From the NCBI RefSeq assembly GCF_000182745.2, contig NC_016027.1, positions 2,262,001 to 2,326,000 on the forward strand: 64,000 bases of DNA, given 5' to 3'. Position numbers and translations under genes: made by a program. Shown one piece after another: positions 17,527 through 26,598 of the stretch. The notes beneath the pieces are model-generated. The model was not told where the DNA came from, searched no databases, and saw only the letters and a list, made by a program, of their open reading frames with translations. Numbering within the stretch: position 1 is the stretch's first letter; every line of letters starts with the position of its first letter. This DNA is from Komagataeibacter medellinensis NBRC 3288. Its GTDB lineage: Bacteria > Pseudomonadota > Alphaproteobacteria > Acetobacterales > Acetobacteraceae.

Positions 17527-17827
17527 GTCCTCTCCAAGATGCGAACCGGGACCAGCCCCCTGCATGGCCTGTTCCGGTCATGTTGCCATGGTCCGTTTTT
17601 GCGGCTGTATCATGGCGCGTGCCGGATGGGGAAAGCCAGTTGGTTTCCATGCAGAAAAGCAGGGCCTGCAGCCATTGGCTGGGGATCTGTCACGGGTGCC
17701 GCGGATGGGGCGGGTCCTATCATCCGTGTCAATACGGCGGGCCGTTTGGCATGGGCAGAAAAATATCTGTCCGGCTTTCCTGCGCCGGGGGAGTCGCGCC
17801 GTTACGTCTAAGCCGGTGGCGTAGCCC
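17527..17827. other. Region between thyX and the ssrA promoter
   Basis: About 300 bases without a convincing gene. Several frames are open in both directions, but none has a ribosome-binding site or recognisable protein. It should contain the thyX promoter on the minus strand. Confidence 0.45.
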
Positions 17828-17856
17828 TTGTCAGATGCGCGGCCAGTCCCTATATG
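17828..17856 (+). promoter_or_regulatory. Sigma-70-type promoter of ssrA
   Basis: TTGTCA at 17828-17833 and TATATG at 17851-17856 are separated by exactly 17 bases. They lie just upstream of the first conserved tmRNA bases, predicting a start near 17863. Confidence 0.6.
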
Positions 17857-17862
17857 CGGAAG

Positions 17863-18150
17863 TGCCGGAGGGGCTTGCCCCTTGGCTATGGTGATAAACG
17901 GCGCGTGGAATAAGTGTTGTGGACCCGGGGGCGGTACCCGGCGTCTCCACCAGTTTCCCCCTGTTGGGGAATATGGGGACGAAACAGGCTCGACACGCAT
18001 GGTAAAGACCCGCCTTTTGCCCGGCATTGTACCACCGTTATCGGGCTAAATCACAAGTGCCAATGATAACTCTGAGGTGCTCGCTGTCGCTGCATAAGCG
18101 ATAAGCGCGGTTCGGGAGGGCACCGGGCAACAGAAGCCCTCCCACTTTCA
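17863..18150 (+). ncRNA. ssrA: tmRNA, circularly permuted two-piece form
   Basis: Transfer-messenger RNA that rescues stalled ribosomes and tags the nascent protein. It has the alphaproteobacterial permuted layout: first the acceptor piece, with T-arm CCGGG-GGCGGTA-CCCGG and the 3' end CGTCTCCACCA (CCA ends at 17952). A 22-base excised segment follows, then the coding piece from GGGGACG (17975), whose 5' bases pair with CGTCTCC. The conserved GTTATCGGGCTAA segment precedes the tag frame 18059-18097: GCC AAT GAT AAC TCT GAG GTG CTC GCT GTC GCT GCA TAA, giving ANDNSEVLAVAA. The stem GGGAGGGC/GCCCTCCC (18114-18143) closes the RNA and a T-rich stretch follows. The 5' and 3' ends are approximate. 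Confidence 0.92.
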
Positions 18151-18341
18151 ATTTTTATTCTTCGGTCAGGTCAGGAGCGTGGTATCCGCTTCGTGAAGGG
18201 GTGACGCATGCCAGTGGCTTGTCATGCCCCGAAGTTTGACGCACAGCTTGAAGCTGTGGCACGGCGTGGTCCGAACCCGCATGTCTGCAAAAATCCGGTC
18301 CGGCGGTTTATCGTCCGGGCGGATGTACGGAGAAGTCCGAA

Positions 18342-18920
18342 ATGTCTGATGATCATGACGAGGAAAACGGTTTTGACACCGCCCTCCACGACAGCCTCAT
18401 GCCCTATGATTCCTGGATCGAGGATGCCTACCGGCAGGTCATGCTGCGCGCGCTCGAGCACGCGGCGGCGCAGGGACTGCCGGGTGATCATCATTTCTAC
18501 CTGACATTCAGGACCGACTGGCCGGGTGTTGAAATGCCCGATCGCCTGCGCGCCCAGTACCCGCATGAAATCACCATCGTTCTTCAGCACCAGTTCTGGG
18601 ACCTGAAGGTGGATCGCACCCGGCAGATCATCTCTGTCGGGCTGTCATTTGGTGGTATTGCGTCCACGCTGGTCATTCCGATGGCCGCCGTGTCGGCTTT
18701 TGCCGATCCGCATATCCGCCTTGCCCTGCGCTTTAACGTGCCCGAGCAGCCGCCCGTGCCCGAAGGCGCGCCCAATGTGGTGGCGGTCCAACTCGCCACC
18801 GCGCCCGAGGCCACCCCCAAGGCTACCAGCACCGACAGCACTGATGGCGAAAAGGACGACGGCCCGCAGGTCGTAAGTCTTGCCGCCTTCCGCAAGAAGG
18901 GGCCGGGGGGACCGGGCTGA
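18342..18920 (+). CDS. sspB: ClpXP adaptor SspB (alphaproteobacterial type)
   Basis: Delivers ssrA-tagged proteins to the ClpXP protease. The 192-aa protein has the compact SspB fold at about residues 15-130 ([73 protein letters not shown]). A flexible linker rich in A/T/P/D follows, then the C-terminal [10 protein letters not shown], the ClpX-binding motif typical of this branch. It lies about 190 bases downstream of ssrA, which encodes the tag it recognises. A start at 18342 gives the usual N-terminus. Confidence 0.93.
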   Translation: MSDDHDEENGFDTALHDSLMPYDSWIEDAYRQVMLRALEHAAAQGLPGDHHFYLTFRTDWPGVEMPDRLRAQYPHEITIVLQHQFWDLKVDRTRQIISVGLSFGGIASTLVIPMAAVSAFADPHIRLALRFNVPEQPPVPEGAPNVVAVQLATAPEATPKATSTDSTDGEKDDGPQVVSLAAFRKKGPGGPG

Positions 18921-18936
18921 GCCACATCTTCCATCC

Positions 18937-18964
18937 GGGCGCGCCGGATGCGCCGGGCGCGCCC
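18937..18964 (+). terminator. GC-rich hairpin after sspB
   Basis: GGGCGCGCC and GGCGCGCCC form a perfect 9-bp stem around a 10-base loop, 16 bases after the sspB stop. It lacks a T-tract, so it may be an mRNA 3' stabiliser or a pause site before the fumarase gene. Confidence 0.45.
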
Positions 18965-19020
18965 TGAACCTGAACGCCGCCACCCGGAAACAATCCGGGG
19001 GAACAGGCAGGAGACGTCCG

Positions 19021-20673
19021 TTGAATGTAACCGCACCCGCGCGCAAGCCATTTGTCTATGGCCCGCTCTTTCCGCTGCATGATGATGACACACCGTGGAA
19101 GAAACTGGAGATCGAGGGGATTACCACCTCGGTCCTCGGTGGCCGCACGGTGGTCCATGTCCGCCCGGAGGCCCTGACCGCACTGGCCGCCCGCGCCTTT
19201 AACGATGTGGCCCACCTGCTGCGCCCGGGCCATCTGGCGCAGCTTGCCAAGATCCTGAAAGATCCCGAGGCGTCGGAAAACGACCGTTTCGTGGCGCTGG
19301 ACCTGCTCAAGAACGCCTGTATCGCGGCCGGTGGCGTGCTGCCCATGTGTCAGGATACCGGCACTGCCATCGTGTATGGCAAGAAGGGCCAGCGCGTGTG
19401 GGTGGATGGGAATGAGGAGGAAGCCTTCTCACGCGGGGTGTACGACACCTATACCGGCACCTCGCTGCGCTATTCGCAGATGGCGCCGGTTTCGATGTTC
19501 GAGGAAGTGAACACCGGTACCAACCTGCCGGTGCAGTTCCATATCTCGGCCACGCCGGGTGACTACCATGCCGAACAGATGGACCTCATGTTCATCGCCA
19601 AGGGCGGCGGGTCGGCCAATAAGACCTTCCTGTTCCAGGAAACCCGTGCCCTGCTGTCGGGCAAGGAAAACCTACTGAAATGGCTGGATGGCAAGATCCG
19701 CACGCTGGGCACCTCCGCCTGCCCGCCTTACCACCTTGCCGTGGTGATTGGCGGCATGTCGGCCGAACAGAACCTTGAAACCGTGAAGCTGGCCTCCACC
19801 CGCTGGCTCGACACCCTGCCGACCGAAGGCAGCGCGCATGGCCATGCCTTCCGTGACCTTGAGATGGAAGCGGAAATCCACAAGCTGACCCAACGCCTGG
19901 GGATTGGCGCGCAGTTTGGCGGCAAGTATTTCTGCCACGATGTACGCGTCGTGCGCCTGCCGCGCCATGGCGCGTCGCTGCCGGTGGGGATTGGCGTGTC
20001 CTGTTCGGCCGACCGCCAGGTGAAGGCCCGGATCACGGCCGATGGTGTGTTCCTTGAACAGCTTGAGACCGATCCTGCCCGTTTCCTGCCCGAAACCACG
20101 GATGATGACCTGGATGGGGAGGCGGTGCAGATCGACCTGAACCAGCCAATGGATGAAATCCGCCGTAAGCTGTCGCAGTATCCCGTGCGCACCCGCCTGT
20201 CCCTGACCGGCACGATGGTGGTGGCGCGTGACATCGCGCACGCCAAATTCCGCGAACGGCTGGAAAAGGGCGAGGGTCTGCCCCAGTACCTCAAGGATCA
20301 TCCCGTCTATTACGCTGGTCCCGCCAAGACGCCCGAAGGCATGCCCACAGGCTCCTTCGGCCCCACCACGGCAGGGCGCATGGACAGCTATGTGTCCATG
20401 TTGCAGAAGGCTGGCGGGTCGTATGTCATGCTGGCCAAGGGCAACCGCTCCAAGGCCGTGCGCGAGGCATGCAAGGAATATGGCGGCTTCTACCTTGGTT
20501 CCGTAGGTGGACCTGCCGCCCGTCTGGCGCAGGACTGCATCCGTAAGGTCGAGGTGCTGGAATACCCCGAACTGGGTATGGAAGCGGTGTGGAAGATCGA
20601 GGTCGAGAATTTTCCGGCCTTTATCGTGATCGACGACAAGGGTAATGATTTTTATGATGGCCTGACCGGCTGA
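19021..20673 (+). CDS. Class I fumarate hydratase
   Basis: Iron-sulfur fumarase of the citric acid cycle that interconverts fumarate and malate. From TTG 19021 it is 550 aa, the normal length. Cysteines expected to bind the 4Fe-4S cluster are in PMCQDTGT (about 117), the KYFCHDVR region and GVSCSADRQ. The C-terminal half carries [39 protein letters not shown] and [13 protein letters not shown]. The TTG start is chosen because AGGAG lies 7 bases upstream; the frame upstream overlaps the end of sspB and contains the hairpin. E. coli has this class as FumA/FumB. Confidence 0.95.
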   Translation: MNVTAPARKPFVYGPLFPLHDDDTPWKKLEIEGITTSVLGGRTVVHVRPEALTALAARAFNDVAHLLRPGHLAQLAKILKDPEASENDRFVALDLLKNACIAAGGVLPMCQDTGTAIVYGKKGQRVWVDGNEEEAFSRGVYDTYTGTSLRYSQMAPVSMFEEVNTGTNLPVQFHISATPGDYHAEQMDLMFIAKGGGSANKTFLFQETRALLSGKENLLKWLDGKIRTLGTSACPPYHLAVVIGGMSAEQNLETVKLASTRWLDTLPTEGSAHGHAFRDLEMEAEIHKLTQRLGIGAQFGGKYFCHDVRVVRLPRHGASLPVGIGVSCSADRQVKARITADGVFLEQLETDPARFLPETTDDDLDGEAVQIDLNQPMDEIRRKLSQYPVRTRLSLTGTMVVARDIAHAKFRERLEKGEGLPQYLKDHPVYYAGPAKTPEGMPTGSFGPTTAGRMDSYVSMLQKAGGSYVMLAKGNRSKAVREACKEYGGFYLGSVGGPAARLAQDCIRKVEVLEYPELGMEAVWKIEVENFPAFIVIDDKGNDFYDGLTG

Positions 20674-20689
20674 ACGCCCCCTGCGGTGC

Positions 20690-20714
20690 GTCCGGCCTGC
20701 CTGTCGGGCCGGAC
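20690..20714 (+). terminator. Hairpin after the fumarase gene
   Basis: GTCCGGCC and GGCCGGAC form a perfect 8-bp stem around a 9-base loop, 16 bases after the fumarase stop and just before the next gene's ribosome-binding site. No T-run follows. Confidence 0.45.
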
Positions 20715-20735
20715 AACCGGAGGTTGGAGAACGCC

Positions 20736-21128
20736 ATGCGTTTTACCGTCGATCGTCTTGACCATCTTGTGGTGAGTGTCCGTGATCTTGAAATCTCGGC
20801 CTCATGGTTCCAGCGCGTGCTGGGCATGGAGCGCGAGGAATACGGGCGTAACAACCGTACCGCCCTGAAATTCGGCGGCCAGAAGATCAACCTGCGCCCG
20901 CATGGCGCGGAAGGCTGGACCACGGCAGAGGATGCGCTGCCGGGTACCAATGACCTGTGCTTTACCACCGCACTCAACAGTGGCGATGTAATTGAACACC
21001 TTGAACAGTGCGGCGTGCGCGTGACCGAAGGGCCGGTGGCCCGTCTTGGCGCACTGGGGCCGGTCACGTCCGTCTACTGCCATGACCCCGATGGTAACCT
21101 GATCGAGATTGCCTCCTATCAGGGATAG
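20736..21128 (+). CDS. VOC-family (glyoxalase/bleomycin-resistance fold) protein
   Basis: A 130-aa single VOC domain, the metal-binding beta-alpha-beta fold shared by glyoxalase I and extradiol dioxygenases. The opening DRLDHLVVSVRDLEISASWFQRVLGM and closing SVYCHDPDGNLIEIASY contain the expected histidine and glutamate metal ligands. The substrate cannot be read from sequence. The start at 20736 has GGAG 6 bases upstream; an in-frame TTG at 20724 is less likely. Confidence 0.85.
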   Translation: MRFTVDRLDHLVVSVRDLEISASWFQRVLGMEREEYGRNNRTALKFGGQKINLRPHGAEGWTTAEDALPGTNDLCFTTALNSGDVIEHLEQCGVRVTEGPVARLGALGPVTSVYCHDPDGNLIEIASYQG

Positions 21129-21311
21129 GAACGATTTCTTTTCAGGCAGGTGATGCAGGGAATGCCTGCTGGTTGTAGGTAGAGAAAACCTTAATTATTG
21201 TTTAATAAATCGGTTTATTTTTCTTGGATATGCCAGTCTACAACATCTTATACTTCTTTGTGCGATAATATAGGCTGGTCCTGACAGAAAATTTTAGAGA
21301 GAAAGAAAAAT

Positions 21312-21794
21312 ATGAAGGGCAGTGTTCTTAATTATGACCCGCAGAGTGGTACAGGGCTGATCAGTGGCAATGATGATCGGCGATACACATTTTCCGGCAT
21401 GGATGTGCAATCCGATTTCAATGCCCTGTCAGTCGGGGCCATTGTTGATTTTACGCCCGAAGACAATATCGCAAAGTCCATTTTCATTATTGAACCACCC
21501 CGGTCGGCCAGCCTGAACATCAACCTTGGAGATGGGGCAAGGGGCGGCAAGTCCCGTATTGTGGCCGCACTTCTGGCGCTGTTCCTGGGTTCCCTGGGTA
21601 TCCACAAATTCTATCTCGGGTACAACAGGGCTGGCGTGATCATGCTGGTCATATCGCTGGGTGGCTGGCTGATGTTCGGCATCCCGACGATGATCATAGG
21701 CTTCATTGCCTTTATCGAGTGTATTATCTACCTCATGAAGTCCGATGATGAATTCTATAATACCTATGTTGCACACAAGAAGGAGTGGTTCTGA
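21312..21794 (+). CDS. Cold-shock-like domain fused to TM2 membrane domain
   Basis: A 160-aa protein with two parts. Residues 1-60 resemble a cold-shock (OB-fold) domain: MKGSVLNYDPQSGTGLIS, YTFSGMDV, VGAIVDFTPEDNIAKSIFII. Residues about 77-150 form a TM2 domain: a basic GKSRIVAALLALFLGSLGIHKFYLGYNRAG helix-turn followed by a second hydrophobic segment and ECIIYLMKSDDEF. The combination suggests a small inner-membrane protein with a cytosolic nucleic-acid-type or protein-binding head; its role is unknown. The preceding 180 bases are strikingly AT-rich and a clear terminator follows, so it is an independent transcription unit. Confidence 0.88.
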   Translation: MKGSVLNYDPQSGTGLISGNDDRRYTFSGMDVQSDFNALSVGAIVDFTPEDNIAKSIFIIEPPRSASLNINLGDGARGGKSRIVAALLALFLGSLGIHKFYLGYNRAGVIMLVISLGGWLMFGIPTMIIGFIAFIECIIYLMKSDDEFYNTYVAHKKEWF

Positions 21795-21847
21795 TTTCCT
21801 GAAGGGTGCAGCCGGGCTTGCCCTGCAGGCCCGGCAACCATGGCAAC

Positions 21848-21882
21848 CGGCCCGGCCATATCATGGCGCGGGCCGTTTTTTT
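21848..21882 (+). terminator. Rho-independent terminator after the TM2 gene
   Basis: A stem made of CGGCCC/GGGCCG with an inner GCCAT/ATGGC is followed by seven T residues (21876-21882). It ends the TM2 transcript. The 137 bases beyond, up to the PEBP stop, contain nothing I can identify. Confidence 0.8.
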
Positions 21883-22019
21883 ACGGGCAGGTCCGTATGG
21901 CCGGGGTGCCGCTGCCTGCGCCACAGGTGTGGGGCGCGACTGCCGGAACAGGAAGAATGTCATGGGCGCGGGTTGGGGTCATGTTCCGGCCTGTGCATGA
22001 TATTTTCCGGCTTGCGCTA

Positions 22020-22514
22020 CTATTTCGGCTTCCTGCCATACATGGCGGTCAGCGTGGCCGAGCCAAGGCGGTGCTGGTTGATGACAAAACCCACCATGGC
22101 GCCCGAGGCATCGTTGGGCAGTTCGATGCGTTCGATATCAAGCGCGTGGATGGTGAAGATGTAATGGTGCTCCGGCCCCGGCGGGGGGGCGGCACCGCCA
22201 TATACGTTGCCGCCAAAGTCGGTACGCGTCATTTCGGCGGGTTCAGGCAGGTTGTTGTCACCTGATCCGGCCCCTGCGGGCAGGGATGATATGGTGGCCG
22301 GAATGTTGATCACCACCCAGTGCCACCAGCCCGAACCCGTGGGGGCATCGGGGTCATACAGGGTTATGGCAAAGCTCTTGGTTCCCGCAGGCGGGTCCTG
22401 CCATGCCAGTGGCGGTGAGATGTTGCCGCCGCAATACCCCATGCCTTCAAAGACCTGGGCTTCGGGCAGGCGGTCCCCATTATTGAAGGAACGGCTTGTC
22501 AGTGTGAATGTCAT
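22020..22514 (-). CDS. YbhB/YbcL-family PEBP-like protein
   Basis: A 164-aa phosphatidylethanolamine-binding-protein fold of the bacterial YbhB/YbcL branch. Visible family motifs are GGNISPPLAWQDPPAGTKSFAITLYDPDAPTGSGWWHWVVINIP (ligand pocket DPDAP and HW), a YGGAAPPPGPEHHYIFTIHAL segment and a final TALYGR-like TAMYGRKPK. The physiological role of bacterial members is unclear. No signal peptide is present, so it is cytoplasmic. The start has AGGACACC upstream. Confidence 0.92.
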   Translation of the reverse strand: MTFTLTSRSFNNGDRLPEAQVFEGMGYCGGNISPPLAWQDPPAGTKSFAITLYDPDAPTGSGWWHWVVINIPATISSLPAGAGSGDNNLPEPAEMTRTDFGGNVYGGAAPPPGPEHHYIFTIHALDIERIELPNDASGAMVGFVINQHRLGSATLTAMYGRKPK

Positions 22515-22585
22515 GTCGGTGTCCTGCTTTCCGCGCCAGGGCGGATCGGGGTCAACGGTGGCGGAACGGGTCTGACTGGTCAGTG

Positions 22586-22813
22586 TTACCAGTTTTGGCT
22601 GATCAGCCAGAATTCTTCCGATGTCAGGGTAATGGCCTGCTCACCGCTCTTGCTTTCGGCTGCGGCGCGGGCCAGGGCCTCGATGCGCTGGATCATCAGC
22701 GTCTTGCGCTGGTGGGTTTCATTGCGGTCCTTTTCCTCGACCGTTTCCAGCACGTGCAGCGCGGTCTTGCAGGCTTTGGCAATACGGACGGCATCAAGTG
22801 CGGCATAGGACAT
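22586..22813 (-). CDS. Small hypothetical protein, 75 aa
   Basis: An unrecognised short protein, mostly helical by composition, with a run of charged residues (LETVEEKDRNETHQRK) that could form a coiled coil and an aromatic C-terminus (EEFWLISQNW). The GGAGAGAC sequence 4 bases upstream of its ATG supports translation. It precedes the PEBP gene by 71 bases on the same strand and may be co-transcribed with it. Function unknown. Confidence 0.65.
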   Translation of the reverse strand: MSYAALDAVRIAKACKTALHVLETVEEKDRNETHQRKTLMIQRIEALARAAAESKSGEQAITLTSEEFWLISQNW

Positions 22814-22990
22814 GGGTGTCTCTCCATAGGGTTTGTCCGCCCGGCATGGGGCGGGCGAAAAATTCCCGTGCGGGAATCGCTTCTGTCATTGTGGCTTCCC
22901 GCGCGGCTTCTGTCCAACCTCGGGCGGTATGCGGGCCACCCGCGCAGTTCGGGCTGGCAAGAGCGGTGGGGATTCCGTAAAGGGAGCCGC

Positions 22991-24049
22991 ATGACGGACC
23001 TGGTTTCTGATTTCGACTTCACCCTGCCTCCCGACCGGATAGCCGACCACCCGGCCCGCCCGCGTGACAGTGCGCGGCTGCTCGATGTGCCGGTGAATGG
23101 CCCGGTCATGGACCGCCATGTGCGCGACCTGCCGGGCTGCCTGCGCGCGGGTGACATTCTGGTCGCCAATGATACGGCGGTCATTCCCGCCCAGCTCTCG
23201 GCCATGCGGGGGGTGGCGAAGGTCGGCATCACGCTCGACCGTATCCTGCCCGATGGCACGTGGCATGTGCTGGCCCGCAACGCCCGCCGCCTGCACCCCG
23301 GTGATACGCTGACATTTGGCGCAAGCCCGGTCACGGCAGAAGTCATCGCACGCGGGGATGCGGGTGACGTGACCCTGCGCTTCAGCGTGGAAGGGCCAGC
23401 GTTCGACCAGTTCTTGCATGATGCGGGCCAGCTTGCGCTGCCACCCTACATTGCCCGCCCCGAAGGTCCGACCGAACAGGACCGCAAGGACTACGCCACC
23501 ATCTTCGCCCAACATCGCGGTGCGGTAGCCGCCCCCACGGCGGGACTGCACTTTACACCCGGTCTGCTGGCCGGGCTGGAGCGTGCTGGTGTGCTGCGCC
23601 AGACGCTTACGCTCCATGTGGGGGCGGGCACCTTCCTGCCCATGCGCAGCGAGCAGATCTCTGCCCACCACATGCATGCCGAACGCGGCACCATCACCGC
23701 GCATGCTGCCCAGCGCATCAATGCGGCGCGCGCAGCGGGGGGGCGGATCGTTGCCGTGGGCACCACGTCGCTGCGTCTTCTGGAAAGTGCGACGGATGAG
23801 CACGGCATCGTGCATCCCTTCCATGGCGAGACCGCCATTTTTATCAAGCCCGGCTACCGTTTCCGTGCGGTGGACATGCTACTGACCAATTTCCACCTGC
23901 CGCGCTCCACGCTGTTCATGCTGGTCTGCGCTTTTGGCGGCTACCACCGCATGCAGGCGGCCTATGCCCATGCCATGGCGCAGGGCTACCGTTTCTATTC
24001 GTATGGCGATGCCTGCCTGCTGCATCGCAGTGAGGGAGACCTGCCATGA
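22991..24049 (+). CDS. queA: S-adenosylmethionine:tRNA ribosyltransferase-isomerase QueA
   Basis: Transfers and isomerises the ribosyl group of S-adenosylmethionine onto preQ1 in tRNA to make epoxyqueuosine. The 352-aa protein begins [22 protein letters not shown] and contains the family segments [47 protein letters not shown] and [18 protein letters not shown] 22991 has AGGGAG 4 bases upstream; the open frame reaching back to 22508 overlaps minus-strand genes and is not used. Its stop overlaps the tgt start (ATGA). Confidence 0.96.
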   Translation: MTDLVSDFDFTLPPDRIADHPARPRDSARLLDVPVNGPVMDRHVRDLPGCLRAGDILVANDTAVIPAQLSAMRGVAKVGITLDRILPDGTWHVLARNARRLHPGDTLTFGASPVTAEVIARGDAGDVTLRFSVEGPAFDQFLHDAGQLALPPYIARPEGPTEQDRKDYATIFAQHRGAVAAPTAGLHFTPGLLAGLERAGVLRQTLTLHVGAGTFLPMRSEQISAHHMHAERGTITAHAAQRINAARAAGGRIVAVGTTSLRLLESATDEHGIVHPFHGETAIFIKPGYRFRAVDMLLTNFHLPRSTLFMLVCAFGGYHRMQAAYAHAMAQGYRFYSYGDACLLHRSEGDLP

Positions 24050-25206
24050 CCGCATTCCGCTGGCGGCCCGAAGCCCGCAATGGCCATGCCCGCGCGGGCT
24101 GGCTCGATACCGCGCATGGTAGCGTGGCGACCCCCACCTTCATGCCTGTGGGCACGGTCGGCACCGTCAAGGCCATGACGATGGACAGCGTGCGCGCCAC
24201 GGGGGCGGGAATCGTGCTGGGCAATACCTATCACCTCATGCTGCGTCCGGGGGCGGAGCGGGTGCGTGCGCTGGGTGGCCTGCACCGCTTCATGGACTGG
24301 CCCGGCCCGATCCTGACCGATTCGGGCGGGTTCCAGGTCATGTCACTCGGCCCGCTGCGCAAGCTGGACCCCGATGGCGTGACCTTTCGCTCGCATATTG
24401 ATGGATCAAAACACCGCCTGACGCCCGAGCGTTCGACCGATATCCAGCACGCGCTCGATGCCACCATCAGCATGTGTTTTGACGAATGTCCCGCGCTGCC
24501 CGCCGCCCCCGAGGTGATTGCAAGATCCATGCGCATGTCCATGCGCTGGGCCGAGCGTTGCCGCACCGCGTTCATCCAGCGCCCCGGCTACGCGCAGTAT
24601 GGCATCATCCAGGGCGGGACCGAGCCGGAACTGCGGGCCGAGAGCGTCAGGGCGCTGACCGGAATCGGGTTTGAGGGTTACGCCATCGGCGGCCTTGCGG
24701 TGGGCGAAGGGCAGGAACTCATGTTCGCCACCCTCGATTCCACCGTGCCACTGATTCCCGATGCCAGCCCGCGCTACCTGATGGGTGTCGGCACGCCAGA
24801 TGACCTGCTGGGTGCGGTGGAACGTGGCGTGGACATGTTCGACTGTGTCATGCCCACGCGGGCGGGGCGTACGGCACGCGCCTATACCGAGCGTGGTACG
24901 CTCAACTTGCGCAATGCCCGCCATGCCACCGATTCGCGGCCCATTTCGCCACATTGCGACTGCCTGGCCTGCTCGCGCCATAGCCGCGCCTACCTGCACC
25001 ACCTGTTCCGTGCCAATGAAATCCTCGGTCCCATGCTGCTGACATGGCATAATCTTGCCTATTACCAGTGCCTGATGCGCGGGATGCGGGCGACCATTGT
25101 CGATGGCACGTTCGCAGCCCATGCCGAGCACCTGCGTACGCAGTGGGCGATGGATGACTGGAGCGGTGATGAAATGCCCTATCCCGACTTTCCACCGGTG
25201 CCCTGA
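24046..25206 (+). CDS. tgt: tRNA-guanine transglycosylase
   Basis: Exchanges guanine at wobble position 34 of GUN-anticodon tRNAs for preQ1, the step before QueA. The 386-aa TIM-barrel enzyme shows the catalytic [12 protein letters not shown] (about 89-101), the QGGTEPELR region, the nucleophile segment [17 protein letters not shown] and the zinc site CDCLAC...HSRAYLHH. It is coupled to queA upstream by ATGA and to queG downstream by a TGATG overlap. Confidence 0.97.
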   Translation: MTAFRWRPEARNGHARAGWLDTAHGSVATPTFMPVGTVGTVKAMTMDSVRATGAGIVLGNTYHLMLRPGAERVRALGGLHRFMDWPGPILTDSGGFQVMSLGPLRKLDPDGVTFRSHIDGSKHRLTPERSTDIQHALDATISMCFDECPALPAAPEVIARSMRMSMRWAERCRTAFIQRPGYAQYGIIQGGTEPELRAESVRALTGIGFEGYAIGGLAVGEGQELMFATLDSTVPLIPDASPRYLMGVGTPDDLLGAVERGVDMFDCVMPTRAGRTARAYTERGTLNLRNARHATDSRPISPHCDCLACSRHSRAYLHHLFRANEILGPMLLTWHNLAYYQCLMRGMRATIVDGTFAAHAEHLRTQWAMDDWSGDEMPYPDFPPVP

Positions 25207-26276
25207 TGGCGCGCGCGGCCGCTGGTCCCGCAGCCCTTGCCGCGCGCATTGCGGAGCACGCGCGCACGCTGGGGTTTGACGCGGTGGGCTTTGCCCCGGC
25301 CCGGCTGGATGATGGCGCCCGCGCCCGCCTTGCGGCATTTGTGGAAAACGGGTTTGCCGGCAGCATGGGCTGGATGGCCCAGCGCATGGAACAGCGTGGT
25401 GATCCGCGTGGCCTGTGGCCCGAGGTGCGTAGTGTGATTGCCCTTGGCCTGAACTACGCGCCTGAAGGCGACCCGCTGGCCACGACCCGCGTGCCCGATG
25501 CAGGCAACATCTCCGTCTATGCCCGTAATCGCGATTATCATGATGTGGTCAAGGGCATGCTCAAGCACCTGGCACAGTTTGTGGTCAATGCAGGACGCAG
25601 GCAGGGCTATGATGGGGCGGAAGTGAAGGTGTTTGTCGATACCGCCCCGGTCATGGAAAAGCCGCTGGCGCAGAATGCGGGCCTGGGCTGGCAGGGCAAG
25701 CATACCTCGCTGGTTTCGCGCCAGCATGGCAGCTGGCTGTTTCTGGGCGAGATCTATACCACGCTGGACCTGCCGCAATCCGCGCCTTCGGGCGGGGGGT
25801 GTGGCACCTGCACGCGCTGTCTCGTGGCGTGCCCGACCGATGCGTTTCCCGCACCTGGCGTGATGGATGCGCGGCGGTGTCTGTCCTACCTGACCATCGA
25901 GAACCGCGGGCCGATCCCTCACGCGTTCCGTCCCGCCATGGGCAACCGCATCTATGGCTGTGATGACTGCCTTGCCGCCTGTCCGTGGAACCGTTTTGCA
26001 CAGGCCACCCGACACATGAAGCTGGCCGCGCGGGAGGATCTGCGCGCGCCTGCGCTACATGAACTGGCGGCGCTGGATGACAGGGGCTTCCGCAGCCGCT
26101 TTTCCGGCTCGCCCGTCAAGCGGATCGGGCGGGACCGCTTCGTGCGCAACGTGGCGGTGGCCATTGGCAATAGCGGGCAGGCCGCCCTGCGTCCCGCCGC
26201 TGCCGCCCTGTGCGCCGATCCCGACCCTGTGGTGGCGGAGGCGGCGCAATGGGCGGTGGCGCGCCTGCCCCGATGA
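25206..26276 (+). CDS. queG: Epoxyqueuosine reductase QueG
   Basis: Cobalamin- and iron-sulfur-dependent reductase that converts epoxyqueuosine in tRNA to queuosine, the last pathway step. The 356-aa protein has the N-terminal family region [16 protein letters not shown], the [23 protein letters not shown] segment, and two 4Fe-4S motifs, [12 protein letters not shown] with a later C, and [11 protein letters not shown]. The C-terminus is HEAT-like ([22 protein letters not shown]). It completes queA-tgt-queG in one coupled operon. Confidence 0.96.
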   Translation: MARAAAGPAALAARIAEHARTLGFDAVGFAPARLDDGARARLAAFVENGFAGSMGWMAQRMEQRGDPRGLWPEVRSVIALGLNYAPEGDPLATTRVPDAGNISVYARNRDYHDVVKGMLKHLAQFVVNAGRRQGYDGAEVKVFVDTAPVMEKPLAQNAGLGWQGKHTSLVSRQHGSWLFLGEIYTTLDLPQSAPSGGGCGTCTRCLVACPTDAFPAPGVMDARRCLSYLTIENRGPIPHAFRPAMGNRIYGCDDCLAACPWNRFAQATRHMKLAAREDLRAPALHELAALDDRGFRSRFSGSPVKRIGRDRFVRNVAVAIGNSGQAALRPAAAALCADPDPVVAEAAQWAVARLPR

Positions 26277-26572
26277 GCACGCCCGGTCCCCTGCCGCTGC
26301 CCACCCAGCGTGGCGCGCGCCTGTTGCGCAAGCGCAGCCTAAACCTGTCGGGCCACCGCACCAGCGTGGCTCTTGAGCCGGAGTTCTGGTGTGCCCTGCA
26401 CCTGATTGCGCAAACGCGTGGCCTCACGCTGGTGGGGCTTGTGGCGCAGGTGGATGGTGCCCGCCCGCCTGATCGCCCGCTGGCCTCGGCCCTGCGGGTG
26501 GAGGCATTGCGCGAATGGATGCCTGACCTGCCGGAAATGGCTGGTACCAACAGGGAAGATTGGTTGGGTTGA
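26273..26572 (+). CDS. Ribbon-helix-helix protein at the end of the queuosine operon
   Basis: A 99-aa protein with a ribbon-helix-helix-like core ([41 protein letters not shown], split around the strand [11 protein letters not shown]). This type is common in alphaproteobacteria and presumed to bind DNA. The ATG at 26273 overlaps the queG stop by 4 bases, so it is co-translated with the operon. The frame upstream of 26273 lies inside queG. Whether it regulates the que genes is unknown. Confidence 0.75.
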   Translation: MSTPGPLPLPTQRGARLLRKRSLNLSGHRTSVALEPEFWCALHLIAQTRGLTLVGLVAQVDGARPPDRPLASALRVEALREWMPDLPEMAGTNREDWLG

Positions 26573-26598
26573 ATGCCCATCCGTGCTAGCAGTGGGGC

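Noticed and set aside
17828-18049. 73-aa plus-strand frame
   Set aside because: It lies wholly over the ssrA promoter and tmRNA; no ribosome-binding site and no protein family.
18208-18504. 98-aa frame starting before sspB
   Set aside because: It overlaps sspB in another frame and has no family features; SspB is clear.
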